A stretch of DNA of 35,086 nt, taken from NCBI GenBank assembly GCA_013285855.1, contig JABDGW010000030.1, positions 1 through 35,086 on the forward strand, read 5' to 3'. Shown piece by piece: positions 1 through 9,410 of this stretch (position 1 is the stretch's first letter; each line of letters starts with the position of its first letter). The DNA comes from Bacteroidota bacterium. Lineage in GTDB: Bacteria; Bacteroidota; Bacteroidia; Chitinophagales; Chitinophagaceae. The notes below the pieces were generated by a model that ran no database searches, was not told where the DNA came from, and saw only the letters and a program-made list of their open reading frames with translations. The position numbers were made by a program, and so were the translations under genes.

Positions 1-2064
1 AAGCGATGTCATATAAATAAATTGTATTACAGGCCATTTCCATGTACGTGTTTCTCTTTTTACAACTGCAAGCGTGCTCATGCACTGCATGGCAAAAACA
101 TAAAACACCATTAATGATAATGCCGCAGGCAAAGTATAAACCTTGCTTCCATCTTCTTTAACTGCGCTTTGCATTTTCTGCTGCAGGGTGCTGTTATCTT
201 TATCTTCTACACTGTACAAGGTTGCCATCGTTCCTACAAAAACTTCCCGTGCAGCAAAAGATGTAATTAATGCAATACCAATCTTCCAATCATAACCTAA
301 AGGCTTAATCACAGGTTCAATTGTTTTGCCTAAAATGCCTGCAAAAGAATTTTGTAGCTTCTCTGATTTGTATTGCTTTTTTAGTGCGGCAGATTGTTCA
401 GCAGAAATGTTTTGCTGCTTTAATGCAGTATATTTTTCGTTTACTGCGTGCATACGGTTTGACGGGCCATAATTGCTGAGAAACCATAACAACAAGCTTA
501 TAAATAAAATTACCCTGCCTGCATCTGTAACAAAAATTTTTGCTTTTTCAATCATGGTGATGCCAACGTTTTTCCATCGCGGTGAACGGTATACCGGCAG
601 CTCTAATATGAAATAACTTTTTTCTTTCAGCTTAATAATGAATTTAAAAACATAACTTACTATTAAGGCCATAACAGTTCCTAAAAGATATAAAGCCATC
701 ATCACCAAACCCTGCAGGCTTAAAAAACCGAGGTAATATTTATTTGGAATAACCAGGGCAATTAAAATTGTGTAAACAGGCAATCTTGCGCTGCAACTCA
801 TAAGCGGTGTTACTAAAATTGTAAGCAGCCTTTCTTTTTTGTTTTCGATATTTCTTGTTGACATTATAGCGGGCACAGCACATGCAAAGCCGCTTATCAT
901 CGGCATTACACTTTTTCCGTTCAATCCAACTTTGCGCATAAGCTTATCACTCAAAAAACTTATACGCGCCATGTATCCCGTGTCTTCCAATAAAGTTATC
1001 AATCCAAACAAGATCATTATCTGCGGCACAAAAACAAGAATGCCGTTTAATCCTGCAAGCAAGCCATTCACAATAAGATCGCTCCACCATGCTGTTGGTA
1101 AAACATGATTCAGCCAGGCGCTTATTTGCGAGAAACTCCAGTCTATACCATTCATTGGATATTGCGCCAGCCAGAATATACTTTGAAACAAAAAGAATAA
1201 AACAACAAGTAATATGAGATAACCCCAAACACGGTGCAGCAAAATATTATCAAGGTGTTCTGTAAATAATTTCCGTTGTAATGGGTCTGGCTCCACCACA
1301 TTTTGCTGCATTACCTGTTTTATGCGTGAATAACGCTGTACAATTTCTTCAGCCTGCGTTTTAGATGGATTAAAGTTGTTATCAATTTCTGCCTGTTCAA
1401 TCACATTATTCACGGTTGCAGGCAAACCAAAATTTTCATGATTAATAAGATAATGAATACCTTCATAATCGCTTATACCCGGCAAAACATTTTTTACTTT
1501 TTCAATAGCATTGGCAGCCAAGGCAATGTTATTTATAAAATCTCTTTTTTGTGCCGGTTGGCGATGTTTTGCTGTTTGCGCCAGTGTTTTTTTTAATTGC
1601 CCGATACCTTTATTTTTTCTTGGATTTACAGGAATAACTGGAACGCCCAGTTCAGTGGAAAGGCCGGCAAAATCTATTTCAATTCCTTTTTTGCGTGCAA
1701 GGTCCATCATGGTCAATGCAATAACTACAGGATATTTCAGATCAATAACCTGGGTGCAAAAAAGAAGGTTTCGTTTAAGATTGCTTGCATCTGCAATCAG
1801 TAAAATAATATCAGGATTGATGTGTGCATCAGCATGCATTAAAACTTTATAAGCCACCCATTCATCATCTCTTCGCGGGTATAAACTGTAAGTGCCGGGC
1901 AGGTCAATTATAGTTGCAGCAATATCTTCGTCTAAAACAGAAGCCCCTGTTTTTTTATCAACTGTAACACCAGGAAAATTTCCTACTTTTTGATTAAGAC
2001 CTGTTAATGCATTAAACAAAGAAGATTTGCCGCTGTTCGGGTTTCCTACCAAAGCTATATTCAC
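1..2064 (-). CDS. feoB: Ferrous iron transporter FeoB (3' end beyond the window)
   Basis: Inner-membrane Fe(II) permease with an N-terminal G domain. 688 codons are visible and the reading frame is still open at base 1; the family is about 700 residues, so only a short tail is missing. The G domain shows G1 GNPNSGKS (residues 7-14), G2 around T34 (PGVTVDKKTG), G3 DLPG (54-57) and G4 TMMD (118-121), where the family norm is NxxD. The membrane part carries the first Gate motif GFACAVPAIMSTR and ends in RETRTWKWPV, typical of the C-terminal region. No ATG precedes the G domain; an in-frame TAA lies just upstream, so GTG at 2064 is the most sensible start. No feoA sits upstream: the neighbouring M28 gene is divergent. 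Family assignment is firm; the exact start is inferred. Confidence 0.95.
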   Translation of the reverse strand, partial: MNIALVGNPNSGKSSLFNALTGLNQKVGNFPGVTVDKKTGASVLDEDIAATIIDLPGTYSLYPRRDDEWVAYKVLMHADAHINPDIILLIADASNLKRNLLFCTQVIDLKYPVVIALTMMDLARKKGIEIDFAGLSTELGVPVIPVNPRKNKGIGQLKKTLAQTAKHRQPAQKRDFINNIALAANAIEKVKNVLPGISDYEGIHYLINHENFGLPATVNNVIEQAEIDNNFNPSKTQAEEIVQRYSRIKQVMQQNVVEPDPLQRKLFTEHLDNILLHRVWGYLILLVVLFFLFQSIFWLAQYPMNGIDWSFSQISAWLNHVLPTAWWSDLIVNGLLAGLNGILVFVPQIMILFGLITLLEDTGYMARISFLSDKLMRKVGLNGKSVMPMISGFACAVPAIMSTRNIENKKERLLTILVTPLMSCSARLPVYTILIALVIPNKYYLGFLSLQGLVMMALYLLGTVMALIVSYVFKFIIKLKEKSYFILELPVYRSPRWKNVGITMIEKAKIFVTDAGRVILFISLLLWFLSNYGPSNRMHAVNEKYTALKQQNISAEQSAALKKQYKSEKLQNSFAGILGKTIEPVIKPLGYDWKIGIALITSFAAREVFVGTMATLYSVEDKDNSTLQQKMQSAVKEDGSKVYTLPAALSLMVFYVFAMQCMSTLAVVKRETRTWKWPVIQFIYMTSL

Positions 2065-2218
2065 ACTATTGCGTACCAGTATTTAAAATTTGCCGCAATT
2101 TAATGTGTGTAATCAAAAAAATATTACGATATAAGGAGTTTGACATTTAGGTTATTTTTATAAAAGCCAAGGTTTTATCATTTTTATCTAAAAAAAATTT
2201 ATTAAAAATCTCTCTTGT

Positions 2219-2226
2219 TACATTTG
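2219..2226 (+). promoter_or_regulatory. Putative -7 promoter element (TAnnTTTG) for the M28 peptidase
   Basis: TACATTTG matches the Bacteroidota -7 consensus TAnnTTTG exactly and lies 17 bp before the ATG of the peptidase gene. No convincing TTTG -33 box is present at the usual distance, only an A/T-rich stretch, so this is a tentative call. Confidence 0.4.
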
Positions 2227-2243
2227 CGTTATAAGAAAAAGCA

Positions 2244-3884
2244 ATGAAAAAACTGTGGCTGATCCTTTTGTTATTACCCGTTGTACTTACTGTAAACGCC
2301 CAATCAAAAAAAGCTAAAGCAAAATCTGATAAAACTATTACGACCAATATACAGGCACATATTCAGTATTTGGCAAGCGATAAGCTGGAAGGTAGAAGAG
2401 CCGGTTCTGCCGGCGAGTTGCTTGCAATGCAGTACATCAGCAATATGTTTGAAAAATATAAACTTTCTCCAAAAGGAGATAATGGGTTTATACAGGAGTT
2501 TGAAATAAGCGAAGGAAAAGGTTTCAGTTCACCTGATAATTTTTTCTCGGTAAATGGTGAAAAGCTTGAATCAAAAACAGATTATTACCCATTATCCTTT
2601 TCTGCAAATATGGCTGTAAAAGGAAGTGTATCACCAATGCTGCGTGAAGAAAACCAAATATGGTTTTGGAATGTTGCTGACGTATTGGATGATAATAAAA
2701 AAAACCCGCATTTTGATATGTTGAATGCAGTGAAGGAGGAAGCGCAAAAAGATGCTAAGAAAGGTGCAAAAGCATTAATTGTTTATAACAGCTCTTCTGC
2801 TGCAGATAATATTTTGTTTGACAAGAAAGACACAAGCGATGCAGTTGCAATTCCCGTAATTTATTTAACTGAAACCGGCACTCAAAAATATTTTTCAGAC
2901 CCGACAAATATTTATGACATTGATTTAAATGTAAATCTTGCAGTAGATAACCGTAAGGCTCACAACGTAATTGGTTATTTAAATTTTAATGCACCAAACA
3001 CAGTTGTTATTGGTGCACATTACGATCATTTAGGTTACGGTGAAGATGGAAACAGTTTAGACGGTGAAGGCCAGATTCATAACGGTGCTGATGACAATGC
3101 CAGCGGCACTGCAGCTTTGATGGAACTTGCGAGATTGTTGTACAACACAAAAGCGCATAACAATAATTATTTATTCATTGCTTTTTCAGGTGAAGAATTG
3201 GGATTGCTTGGTTCAAAATACTGGTTGCAGCATCCCACAGTGAGCGTGAATATGAATTACATGATAAATATGGATATGATCGGCAGGTATGATTCTGCAC
3301 GCAAATTAGAAATTGGCGGTTATGGCACTTCGCCAACATGGAGTGATGTTTTTCAAACTGCAACGGATCCAAACCTTGTAGTTAAGTTTGACAGCAGCGG
3401 CAGCGGCCCAAGTGATCATTCTGCTTTTTATCATGACAGCATTCCTGTGCTTTTCTTTTTTACCAATGCAGAACCTGATTATCATAAAGCAACCGACGAT
3501 GCGGATAAAATAAATTATAAAGATGAAACAGAGATCATTGATTATATAGTAAATATTATAAACACAACCAATGACAAAGGCAAGCTTGCATTTCTTCAAA
3601 CAAAAGATCCTGAAATGCGCAGCATGAGTTTGCCGGTTACTTTAGGCGTAATGCCGGATTATGGTTATACAGGTTCCGGTTTACGTATTGATGGTGTAAG
3701 TAAAGGTAAAACTGCTGAAAGAATTGGGTTAAAAGCTGGCGATATTTTGTTGCAATTGGGCGATTATAAATTTGTTGACATTCAAACATACATGCAGGCA
3801 TTACAGCATTTTAAAAAGGGCGATAAAACCACATTGCGTATTTCAAGAAATGGAAATGAAATGAGCTTTGATGTGCAATTCTAA
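2244..3884 (+). CDS. Secreted M28-family zinc metallopeptidase with C-terminal PDZ domain
   Basis: Predicted exported aminopeptidase. Residues 1-20 form a signal peptide ending VNAQ. The middle part (about 60-235) resembles the PA-type insert seen in M28 enzymes, and the catalytic domain follows. The co-catalytic zinc site is complete: H259 (GAHYDHLG), bridging D283 (GADDNASG), the E317-E318 pair (FSGEELGLLG), D344 (NMDMIGR) and H414 (DYHKATDD). SDHSAF (390-395) is also typical. The C-terminal 80 residues form a PDZ-like fold with GLRIDGVSKGKTAE and GLKAGDILLQLGD. All metal ligands are present, so the protein should be active, probably in the periplasm or outside the cell. It stands alone, divergent from feoB. 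The exact substrate cannot be read from sequence. Confidence 0.93.
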   Translation: MKKLWLILLLLPVVLTVNAQSKKAKAKSDKTITTNIQAHIQYLASDKLEGRRAGSAGELLAMQYISNMFEKYKLSPKGDNGFIQEFEISEGKGFSSPDNFFSVNGEKLESKTDYYPLSFSANMAVKGSVSPMLREENQIWFWNVADVLDDNKKNPHFDMLNAVKEEAQKDAKKGAKALIVYNSSSAADNILFDKKDTSDAVAIPVIYLTETGTQKYFSDPTNIYDIDLNVNLAVDNRKAHNVIGYLNFNAPNTVVIGAHYDHLGYGEDGNSLDGEGQIHNGADDNASGTAALMELARLLYNTKAHNNNYLFIAFSGEELGLLGSKYWLQHPTVSVNMNYMINMDMIGRYDSARKLEIGGYGTSPTWSDVFQTATDPNLVVKFDSSGSGPSDHSAFYHDSIPVLFFFTNAEPDYHKATDDADKINYKDETEIIDYIVNIINTTNDKGKLAFLQTKDPEMRSMSLPVTLGVMPDYGYTGSGLRIDGVSKGKTAERIGLKAGDILLQLGDYKFVDIQTYMQALQHFKKGDKTTLRISRNGNEMSFDVQF

Positions 3885-3993
3885 TATCTCTATGGCTTAT
3901 AAATATGTACACAATTTTTAGAAAAAAATGTTTTTGCCCTGATTAAGCAATTTCATTCTTTAAATATGAATATCTTTATTTTGTTTGGTTAAT

Positions 3994-4431
3994 ATGGCAA
4001 AACTTGTATTGAATATTGATGCAATTGAAGATAATTTTTTTACGGGCACCAGGTTGCTTGGTGTTATGTCGCAATTGAAAAATTATCGTTTTTGCTGGCT
4101 GATAAACTCGCAATTAAAATATGATTTCAGGTTAAATGCGGAAGCTGAGATTCAATTAAAAAAAAAAGGCCGCAATTATTTTTTCCAGGTTTACCAGTTT
4201 TGTGAAACAGATTGTGAAATGGAACATTACATTTATCATAACCAGTTTGAAGGAGAATATTTATTGCCTGAGTTTAAACATTTCGATTTTTTATGGCTGC
4301 TTAAAGCTGATATAATTAATGAAGATGATTTTATAAGCCTGCAAAAAAAAATTAAAACTATTAGCGAAGTACAACTAGTAACAGAATTAACGCCCGACAA
4401 AATTAAGAGTAAAGGAAATTTAATTTTATAA
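3994..4431 (+). CDS. IPExxxVDY-family protein, function unknown
   Basis: A 145-residue cytoplasmic protein of a small family found throughout Bacteroidota. The family is named for an IPExxxVDY motif near the C-terminus; here it reads LPEFKHFDF, a diverged version. It begins [16 protein letters not shown], which is the usual family opening, so I take the ATG at 3994 and not the in-frame TTG nine bases upstream. It ends two bases before the pterin dehydratase gene and is probably co-transcribed with it. I know of no biochemical role. Family recognition comes from the N-terminal pattern, length and the degenerate motif. Confidence 0.75.
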   Translation: MAKLVLNIDAIEDNFFTGTRLLGVMSQLKNYRFCWLINSQLKYDFRLNAEAEIQLKKKGRNYFFQVYQFCETDCEMEHYIYHNQFEGEYLLPEFKHFDFLWLLKADIINEDDFISLQKKIKTISEVQLVTELTPDKIKSKGNLIL

Positions 4432-4433
4432 AC

Positions 4434-4688
4434 ATGAATATACCTGAAGCCTGGTCTGAAGATAATAATTCGCTTTATCGCAAAATTGAATTCAAAAATT
4501 TTTCTGAAGCGTTTGCATTTATGGTTCGCGTTGCCATTGAAGCGGAACGCATGAACCATCATCCTTTATGGACGAATGTGTATAATAAAGTAGAGATATG
4601 GCTGAACACGCATGATGCCGGCGATATAATTACTGATAAAGATGTGAAGCTTGCTGACAAAATAAATAAGCTGTTATCCCAACTCTAA
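4434..4688 (+). CDS. 4a-hydroxytetrahydrobiopterin dehydratase (pterin carbinolamine dehydratase), short form
   Basis: Recycles the 4a-hydroxy-tetrahydropterin produced by aromatic amino acid hydroxylases by removing water. The 84-residue protein has the family signature [11 protein letters not shown] followed by [11 protein letters not shown] and the closing [16 protein letters not shown], all hallmarks of the PCD/DCoH fold; the HH pair is the pterin-binding/catalytic site. Short versions of this length are normal in this phylum. It starts two bases after the preceding gene's stop. No aromatic amino acid hydroxylase is in the window. Confidence 0.93.
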   Translation: MNIPEAWSEDNNSLYRKIEFKNFSEAFAFMVRVAIEAERMNHHPLWTNVYNKVEIWLNTHDAGDIITDKDVKLADKINKLLSQL

Positions 4689-4757
4689 AAGGAGTTATAC
4701 AAGTTGTTTCCTTATTATATCTTAAAATAATGACTAAAATTTATCTGGTTTTAATTC

Positions 4758-4779
4758 CCCTCTTCAGAAGTAAAGAGGG
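4758..4779. repeat. Inverted repeat in the pterin dehydratase / ABC ATPase intergenic region
   Basis: CCCTCTT (4758-4764) and AAGAGGG (4773-4779) form a 7-bp stem with an 8-nt loop. There is no T-run on the plus strand, so a classic terminator is unlikely. The rest of the 237-bp gap (4689-4925) shows no other gene or obvious promoter. Confidence 0.4.
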
Positions 4780-4925
4780 CCAGGGATGAGGTCTGAAAAT
4801 GAACAGCAACTGTATCAAAAACGAACACGATAACAGCATTTTAATTTACTAAAACATTGCTTTTCAGCACTTGTTGCAATTGGTATATCTTTCTAATACT
4901 TCTGTACATAAATTTTAAATTAAGC

Positions 4926-5591
4926 ATGATAGAACTACAGCATCTTTCAAAATGGATAACCATTGGTGGTGCAAAAACTTATCTTTTGAAAGATATAAAT
5001 CTTACAATTAAGCAAGGCGAGTTTGTATCAGTTATGGGGCCTTCCGGCTCGGGGAAATCTACTTTGCTGAATGTAATAGGAATGTTGGATGAATTTGATG
5101 AAGGCGAATATTTTTTTATGAGCGAACCTGTTCATAAGCTTAAAGAAAAACACCGTTCTCAATTATACAAGCAATATATAGGTTTTGTTTTCCAGGCTTA
5201 TCATCTTATTGATGAACTAACTGTGTATGAAAATATTGAAACGCCACTGATTTATCAGAATTCAAAAACATCTGAAAGAAAAGCAATTGTTGCAGATGTG
5301 CTTGACCGTTTTAATATTGTTGGTAAGAAAGATCTTTTTCCAACACAATTATCCGGCGGCCAGCAACAACTGGTGGGTATTGCGAGAGCACTTGTTGCCA
5401 ATCCAAGATTATTGCTGGCAGATGAGCCAACAGGAAACCTGAATTCAAAACAAGGTGAAGAGATAATGGAATTGTTTACAAAATTGAATAAAGAAGACGG
5501 TGTAACAATTATTCAAGTAACACATTCAGAAAAAAATGCTGAATATGGCTCACGCATTATTAATTTATTAGACGGGAGAATAGAATCTTAA
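4926..5591 (+). CDS. ABC transporter ATP-binding protein, LolD/MacB type
   Basis: ATPase subunit of a MacB/LolD-like ABC system. With M1 at 4926 it has 221 residues, the usual family length: Walker A GPSGSGKST (38-46, K44), Q-loop Q90, signature LSGGQQQ (142-148), Walker B LLLADE (162-167) and switch histidine H200 (QVTHSEKN). A longer reading from a TTG at 4857 would add 23 hydrophobic residues not found in the family, so ATG 4926 is preferred. A TolC-like channel gene starts 5 bp downstream, implying a tripartite export or lipoprotein-extraction role. No FtsX-like permease or membrane fusion protein is adjacent; these partners must be encoded elsewhere. Confidence 0.92.
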   Translation: MIELQHLSKWITIGGAKTYLLKDINLTIKQGEFVSVMGPSGSGKSTLLNVIGMLDEFDEGEYFFMSEPVHKLKEKHRSQLYKQYIGFVFQAYHLIDELTVYENIETPLIYQNSKTSERKAIVADVLDRFNIVGKKDLFPTQLSGGQQQLVGIARALVANPRLLLADEPTGNLNSKQGEEIMELFTKLNKEDGVTIIQVTHSEKNAEYGSRIINLLDGRIES

Positions 5592-5596
5592 TTTAA

Positions 5597-7054
5597 ATGA
5601 AGAACTGGTTTATGATACGAAAAGCAATGGCAATATGTTTTGTATTTATATGCATAACGATATATTCATTTTCACAAACGCCCGATACATCATCATTGCC
5701 AAAACTAACTCTTCAGCAATGTATACAAATAGCATTAAAAAATAATGCTGATGTGCAGCACAGAGAAATTACTTCAGATATATCTAAAACAAACTGGCAG
5801 GGTGCAAAAGGCTATATGTTGCCTACATTAAATGGTGATATAAGTCATAGCATAAACACTGGCCGCAATATTGACCCATATACAAACATATACTCAAATC
5901 AGAGCATTAAGTATGACAATTACAGTTTGAATACACAGCTCACTTTATTTAATGCATTTGCCATTCAAAATAATATTAAACAAAACAAACTCTCATTCCA
6001 GGCAAGAGAATTTGAAACGCAAAGTGAAAAAGATTTTATTGCCTTAAATGTAATATTGGAATACCTGCAGGTTTTAACTAATGAAGACCTGCTATCAGTA
6101 TCAATACAGCAAAGAGATGTTTCCGCCAAGCAGGTGGAACGGCTGGATATTTTAAACCAGGAAGGCAGCATAAGTCCAAGCCAGTTTTATGATCTTAAAG
6201 GTGAATATGCCAATAATCAGTTGAATGTTGTAAATGCGCAAAATGCTTTGGAAACAGCAAAAGTTACACTGGCGCAGTTATTAAATATTCCATATAATAA
6301 AAACCAGCAGTTAGAAAGATTGACCCTGACAGATGTTGAAAACAATACAGCAAGTAATACTGATTCAATTTACCAGGCAGCATTGCAAAATCTTAGCATT
6401 GTTAAAGCAGCAGAATTACGGGAGCGTAGTGCTTTGTATGGCGTAAAAACCTACCGATCGCAAAGCTATCCATCTTTATATTTTAACGGCGGCATATTTA
6501 CAAATTATTCTAATAATGCCACTGTACAGCAATATATAAATACAACTGATGTACAAACCAACGGTTATGTAATGAGTGGGAGTGACAAGCTGCCTGTTTT
6601 TACGCAACAGGATAATTACAGCATTAATAAAATAAATTATGGCGATCAGTTTAAAAATAATTTCAATAGCTCATTCAGTATTGGTATTAGTATTCCTTTA
6701 TTAAATAATCTTAGAAATAAAACGCAGATTAAGACCGCCTTGTTGCAACAAAAAGATGCAGAAATAACTTTTAATGCTACCAAAATACAACTGCAGCAAA
6801 ATGTTGAACAAGCTTATGTAAATGTAAATTCAGCAAAAAGTCGTTATGATGTTTTAACTGAACAGGCATATGCATATAAAGAATCTTTTCGCGAAGCAGA
6901 GATAAAATTCAATTCCGGAGCCATTAACTCTGTAGATTATCTGATTGCAAAAAATAATGTTGATCAATCTAACTTAAACCTCATCATTGCCAAATATGAT
7001 TATGTCCTTCGCTCTATGATACTTGATTATTACAGAGGTAAATTAACCTTCTGA
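5597..7054 (+). CDS. TolC-family outer membrane efflux channel
   Basis: 485-residue outer membrane factor. The N-terminus has a signal peptide (hydrophobic core AICFVFICITIYSF, then SQ). It then shows the duplicated TolC layout: LTLQQCIQIALKNNADVQ near the start, long amphipathic helices, and the second-half equivalent LQQNVEQAYVNVNSAKSRYDV with FNSGAINSVDYLIAKNNV, which is the conserved coiled-coil hinge region of OMF proteins. Length is right for the family. Placed directly behind an ABC ATPase gene, it probably forms the outer membrane exit of that system. The start at 5597 is the first ATG after the ATPase stop; ATGs at codons 6 and 11 are possible alternatives. Confidence 0.93.
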   Translation: MKNWFMIRKAMAICFVFICITIYSFSQTPDTSSLPKLTLQQCIQIALKNNADVQHREITSDISKTNWQGAKGYMLPTLNGDISHSINTGRNIDPYTNIYSNQSIKYDNYSLNTQLTLFNAFAIQNNIKQNKLSFQAREFETQSEKDFIALNVILEYLQVLTNEDLLSVSIQQRDVSAKQVERLDILNQEGSISPSQFYDLKGEYANNQLNVVNAQNALETAKVTLAQLLNIPYNKNQQLERLTLTDVENNTASNTDSIYQAALQNLSIVKAAELRERSALYGVKTYRSQSYPSLYFNGGIFTNYSNNATVQQYINTTDVQTNGYVMSGSDKLPVFTQQDNYSINKINYGDQFKNNFNSSFSIGISIPLLNNLRNKTQIKTALLQQKDAEITFNATKIQLQQNVEQAYVNVNSAKSRYDVLTEQAYAYKESFREAEIKFNSGAINSVDYLIAKNNVDQSNLNLIIAKYDYVLRSMILDYYRGKLTF

Positions 7055-7111
7055 TTGAGAAAATTATTGTAGAAAAAATTCCTTTCATTTTTTTTAAAAT
7101 TTATTTATAAA

Positions 7112-7128
7112 TACCTTATCCTAAGGTA
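7112..7128 (+). terminator. Possible weak terminator hairpin after the TolC gene
   Basis: TACCTTA and TAAGGTA make a perfect 7-bp stem with a 3-nt loop (TCC). Flanking ATAAA and TTTAT can extend it past a one-base bulge. It lies 58 bp after the TolC stop. The trailing sequence is CTTTATAA, so there is no strong T-run and the terminator role is uncertain. Confidence 0.35.
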
Positions 7129-7279
7129 CTTTATAACTGGCACGTGTTTGGGTAAATTCATGTAATAGAAAGCACTAAGTTTTTTTACAAATCCTGAGTA
7201 ATGGTTACGGGCTATTTCTATAGCTCGTTTTTTTAATAATAAATGGAACAAGGTTTGAAATTGTATTAAAAACAAGGCT

Positions 7280-7573
7280 ATGAAAGCATTCAAAATTATA
7301 ATTACAGCTCTATTAAGTATAAGTTTTATGATTGCATGTAATAATAACACCAATAAAAATGAAGGGACAAGTCCCGGCGTTAGCGATACTACTTCAAATA
7401 ATCCTACAACCGATGCATCAGATTATCATCCTGATGAACGCCAGCACATTCCAACATCAGATTCTTCCAATACGATAGGTACGGATACAATTAATAGTTC
7501 TGTTGCAACACCAAATACCGGTACAACAAAATCTTATAACGATAAGAAAGGAAATAAAGACAGCTCTAAATAG
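7280..7573 (+). CDS. Small Ser/Thr/Asn-rich lipoprotein
   Basis: 97 residues. A lipoprotein signal peptide is clear: MKAFK, a hydrophobic stretch, then a lipobox FMIAC with the lipidated cysteine at residue 20, followed by Asn residues. The mature part is low-complexity and hydrophilic (Ser, Thr, Asn, Asp) and ends KKGNKDSSK; no domain is recognisable. Small lipoproteins of this kind are common in the phylum and without known function. Convergent with the carboxyltransferase gene. Confidence 0.7.
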   Translation: MKAFKIIITALLSISFMIACNNNTNKNEGTSPGVSDTTSNNPTTDASDYHPDERQHIPTSDSSNTIGTDTINSSVATPNTGTTKSYNDKKGNKDSSK

Positions 7574-7620
7574 ATGAATTTTGTTTATTGGTTAGCGTTA
7601 AACATAATATTCATTTAAGA

Positions 7621-9234
7621 TTATACCTGGAAAACACCAAGCTTAAGCTCTTCAATATCTGCATTGTTATTTGCCGCTGCAATACCTTCACTTATAAGTT
7701 TTCTTGTCTCCCCCGGATCGATAATATCATCAATCCATAAACGCGCTGCAGCATAATAGGGTGTTGTTTGTTTTTCGTAGCGTGATTTGATTTTGTCCAG
7801 TAGTTCCTGCTGTTCGGTATCACTTACATTTTTACCTGCAACCTGAATCTGCAATAAAGTTTTAGCAGCCTGTTCACCTCCCATTACTGCAATTTTTGCA
7901 CTGGGCCATGCATAAATAAAACGCGGATCATACGCTTTACCGCACATTGCATAATTACCTGCACCATAACTGTTGCCTGTAATAATTGTTATTTTAGGAA
8001 CAACTGAATTGGCAACTGCATTTACCAGTTTCGCGCCATCTTTTATAATGCCTGCATGTTCGCTGCGGCTGCCTACCATAAAACCCGTTACATCCTGCAA
8101 AAAAATCAATGGTATTTTCTTTTGATTACAGTTCAGAATAAAACGTGCAGCTTTATCAGCACTGTCGTTATAAATAACACCTCCCATTTGCATTTCTTTT
8201 TTGTTGGTTTTTACAATCAATCGCTGGTTGGCTACAATGCCAACAGCCCAACCATCAACTCTTGCATAACCGCACACAATAGTTTTGCCATATTCTTCTT
8301 TAAATTGTTCAAAAGAATTGGCATCAACAATACATTCAATTATTTCAATAACATCATAAGGCTTTGCATTTTTTACATGCATGATGCTGTAAACATCATT
8401 TATATTTTTTGATGGACTAACAGCATCAATCTTATTAAACCCTGCAAGTTTTGGCTGCGCTAATTTGCTGATGATACTTTTTATTTTATCAAGACATTCA
8501 TACTCTGTTTTAAACTTATAATCTGCAATACCGCTTATAGCATTATGTGTTTCCGCACCACCTAAAGTTTCAGTATCAATATCTTCACCAATAGCTGCCT
8601 TTACTAAATACGGCCCTGCTAAAAAAATACTTCCATTGCCCTCAACCATTATTGTTTCATCGCTCATAATTGGCAGGTAAGCGCCACCGGCAACACAGGC
8701 ACCAAGCACAGCCGCAATTTGCGTAATACCTATTGCACTCATTTGTGCATTGTTGCGGAATATTCTCCCAAAATGTTCTTTATCAGGAAATATCTCATCC
8801 TGCATGGGAAGAAATACACCGGCGCTATCAACCAAATAAATTATGGGCAATTTATTTTCCATCGCAATCTCCTGCATGCGCAAATTCTTTTTCCCCGTTA
8901 TTGGAAACCATGCGCCAGCTTTTACCGTTTGATCATTCGCTACAATTACACATTGCCGTCCGCCTACATAACCAATGCCGGCAACAGTTCCGCCGGCAGG
9001 GCAGCCGCCATATTCTTCATACATTTCATAACCGGCAAATGCACCAATTTCTATAAACGTTTTTTTATCATCAATTAAATAATCAATGCGCTCTCTTGCA
9101 GTAAGCTTGTTTTTTTCTTTTTGCTTTTCGATTGATTTTTTTCCGCCGCCCAGCTTAATTTTTTCAAAGCGGTTTTTTACATCGCTTAATAAAAGCTTCA
9201 TCCAGTCATGATTGCGGTTTAATTCTATATTCAT
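7621..9234 (-). CDS. Acyl-CoA carboxylase, carboxyltransferase (beta) subunit, methylcrotonyl-CoA carboxylase-like
   Basis: Transfers the carboxyl group from carboxybiotin to an acyl-CoA. 537 residues, the typical length for these subunits. Visible marks: KLTARERIDYLIDD near the N-terminus, GGTVAGIGYVGGRQCVIVAND, LVDSAGVFLPMQDEIFPD, HFGRIFRNNAQMSA, AGGAYLPIMSDE, then in the second half the oxyanion-type GFMVGSRSEHAGI and GNSYGAGNYAMCGKAYDPR. The LPMQDEIFPD-HFGRIF segment is more like methylcrotonyl-CoA carboxylase beta than propionyl-CoA carboxylase beta, but I would not exclude other branched acyl-CoA substrates. The biotin-carrying alpha subunit is not adjacent, so the enzyme must assemble with a subunit encoded elsewhere. 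Start at 9234 is the first ATG; another Met lies at codon 12. Confidence 0.9.
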   Translation of the reverse strand: MNIELNRNHDWMKLLLSDVKNRFEKIKLGGGKKSIEKQKEKNKLTARERIDYLIDDKKTFIEIGAFAGYEMYEEYGGCPAGGTVAGIGYVGGRQCVIVANDQTVKAGAWFPITGKKNLRMQEIAMENKLPIIYLVDSAGVFLPMQDEIFPDKEHFGRIFRNNAQMSAIGITQIAAVLGACVAGGAYLPIMSDETIMVEGNGSIFLAGPYLVKAAIGEDIDTETLGGAETHNAISGIADYKFKTEYECLDKIKSIISKLAQPKLAGFNKIDAVSPSKNINDVYSIMHVKNAKPYDVIEIIECIVDANSFEQFKEEYGKTIVCGYARVDGWAVGIVANQRLIVKTNKKEMQMGGVIYNDSADKAARFILNCNQKKIPLIFLQDVTGFMVGSRSEHAGIIKDGAKLVNAVANSVVPKITIITGNSYGAGNYAMCGKAYDPRFIYAWPSAKIAVMGGEQAAKTLLQIQVAGKNVSDTEQQELLDKIKSRYEKQTTPYYAAARLWIDDIIDPGETRKLISEGIAAANNNADIEELKLGVFQV

Positions 9235-9310
9235 GCAAACAATTTCGTTGATTAAACAAAGATGAAGAATAGTTTCAGTGTTTTAAAGTTTCATTGGCTG
9301 CAAAGTTTAT

Positions 9311-9332
9311 AATTTCCAAATTTCCAAATTTA
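9311..9332. repeat. Short tandem repeat, AAATTTCC type
   Basis: AATTTCC-AAATTTCC-AAATTTA: an 8-bp period repeated about 2.7 times in the divergent region between the carboxyltransferase and the nucleotidyltransferase. Similar in style to the heptamer repeats near 20270, 21205 and 24398. Confidence 0.5.
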
Positions 9333-9410
9333 TTAATCCCAAAAATCTTGTCTGAATGCTTAGAATTTTAGAATGAAATTTACTTAGTTTCGCAGCCCTA
9401 AATACAATCT

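Noticed and set aside
839-1852. Plus-strand ORFs over the left part of the window
   Set aside because: They are antisense to feoB, whose protein motifs are unmistakable on the minus strand.
4857-4925. N-terminal extension of the ABC ATPase from a TTG
   Set aside because: The added residues are hydrophobic and not family-like; the ATG at 4926 gives the standard LolD/MacB start.
8056-9078. Three plus-strand ORFs of 107-119 codons
   Set aside because: All are antisense to the carboxyltransferase gene and show no recognisable domain.
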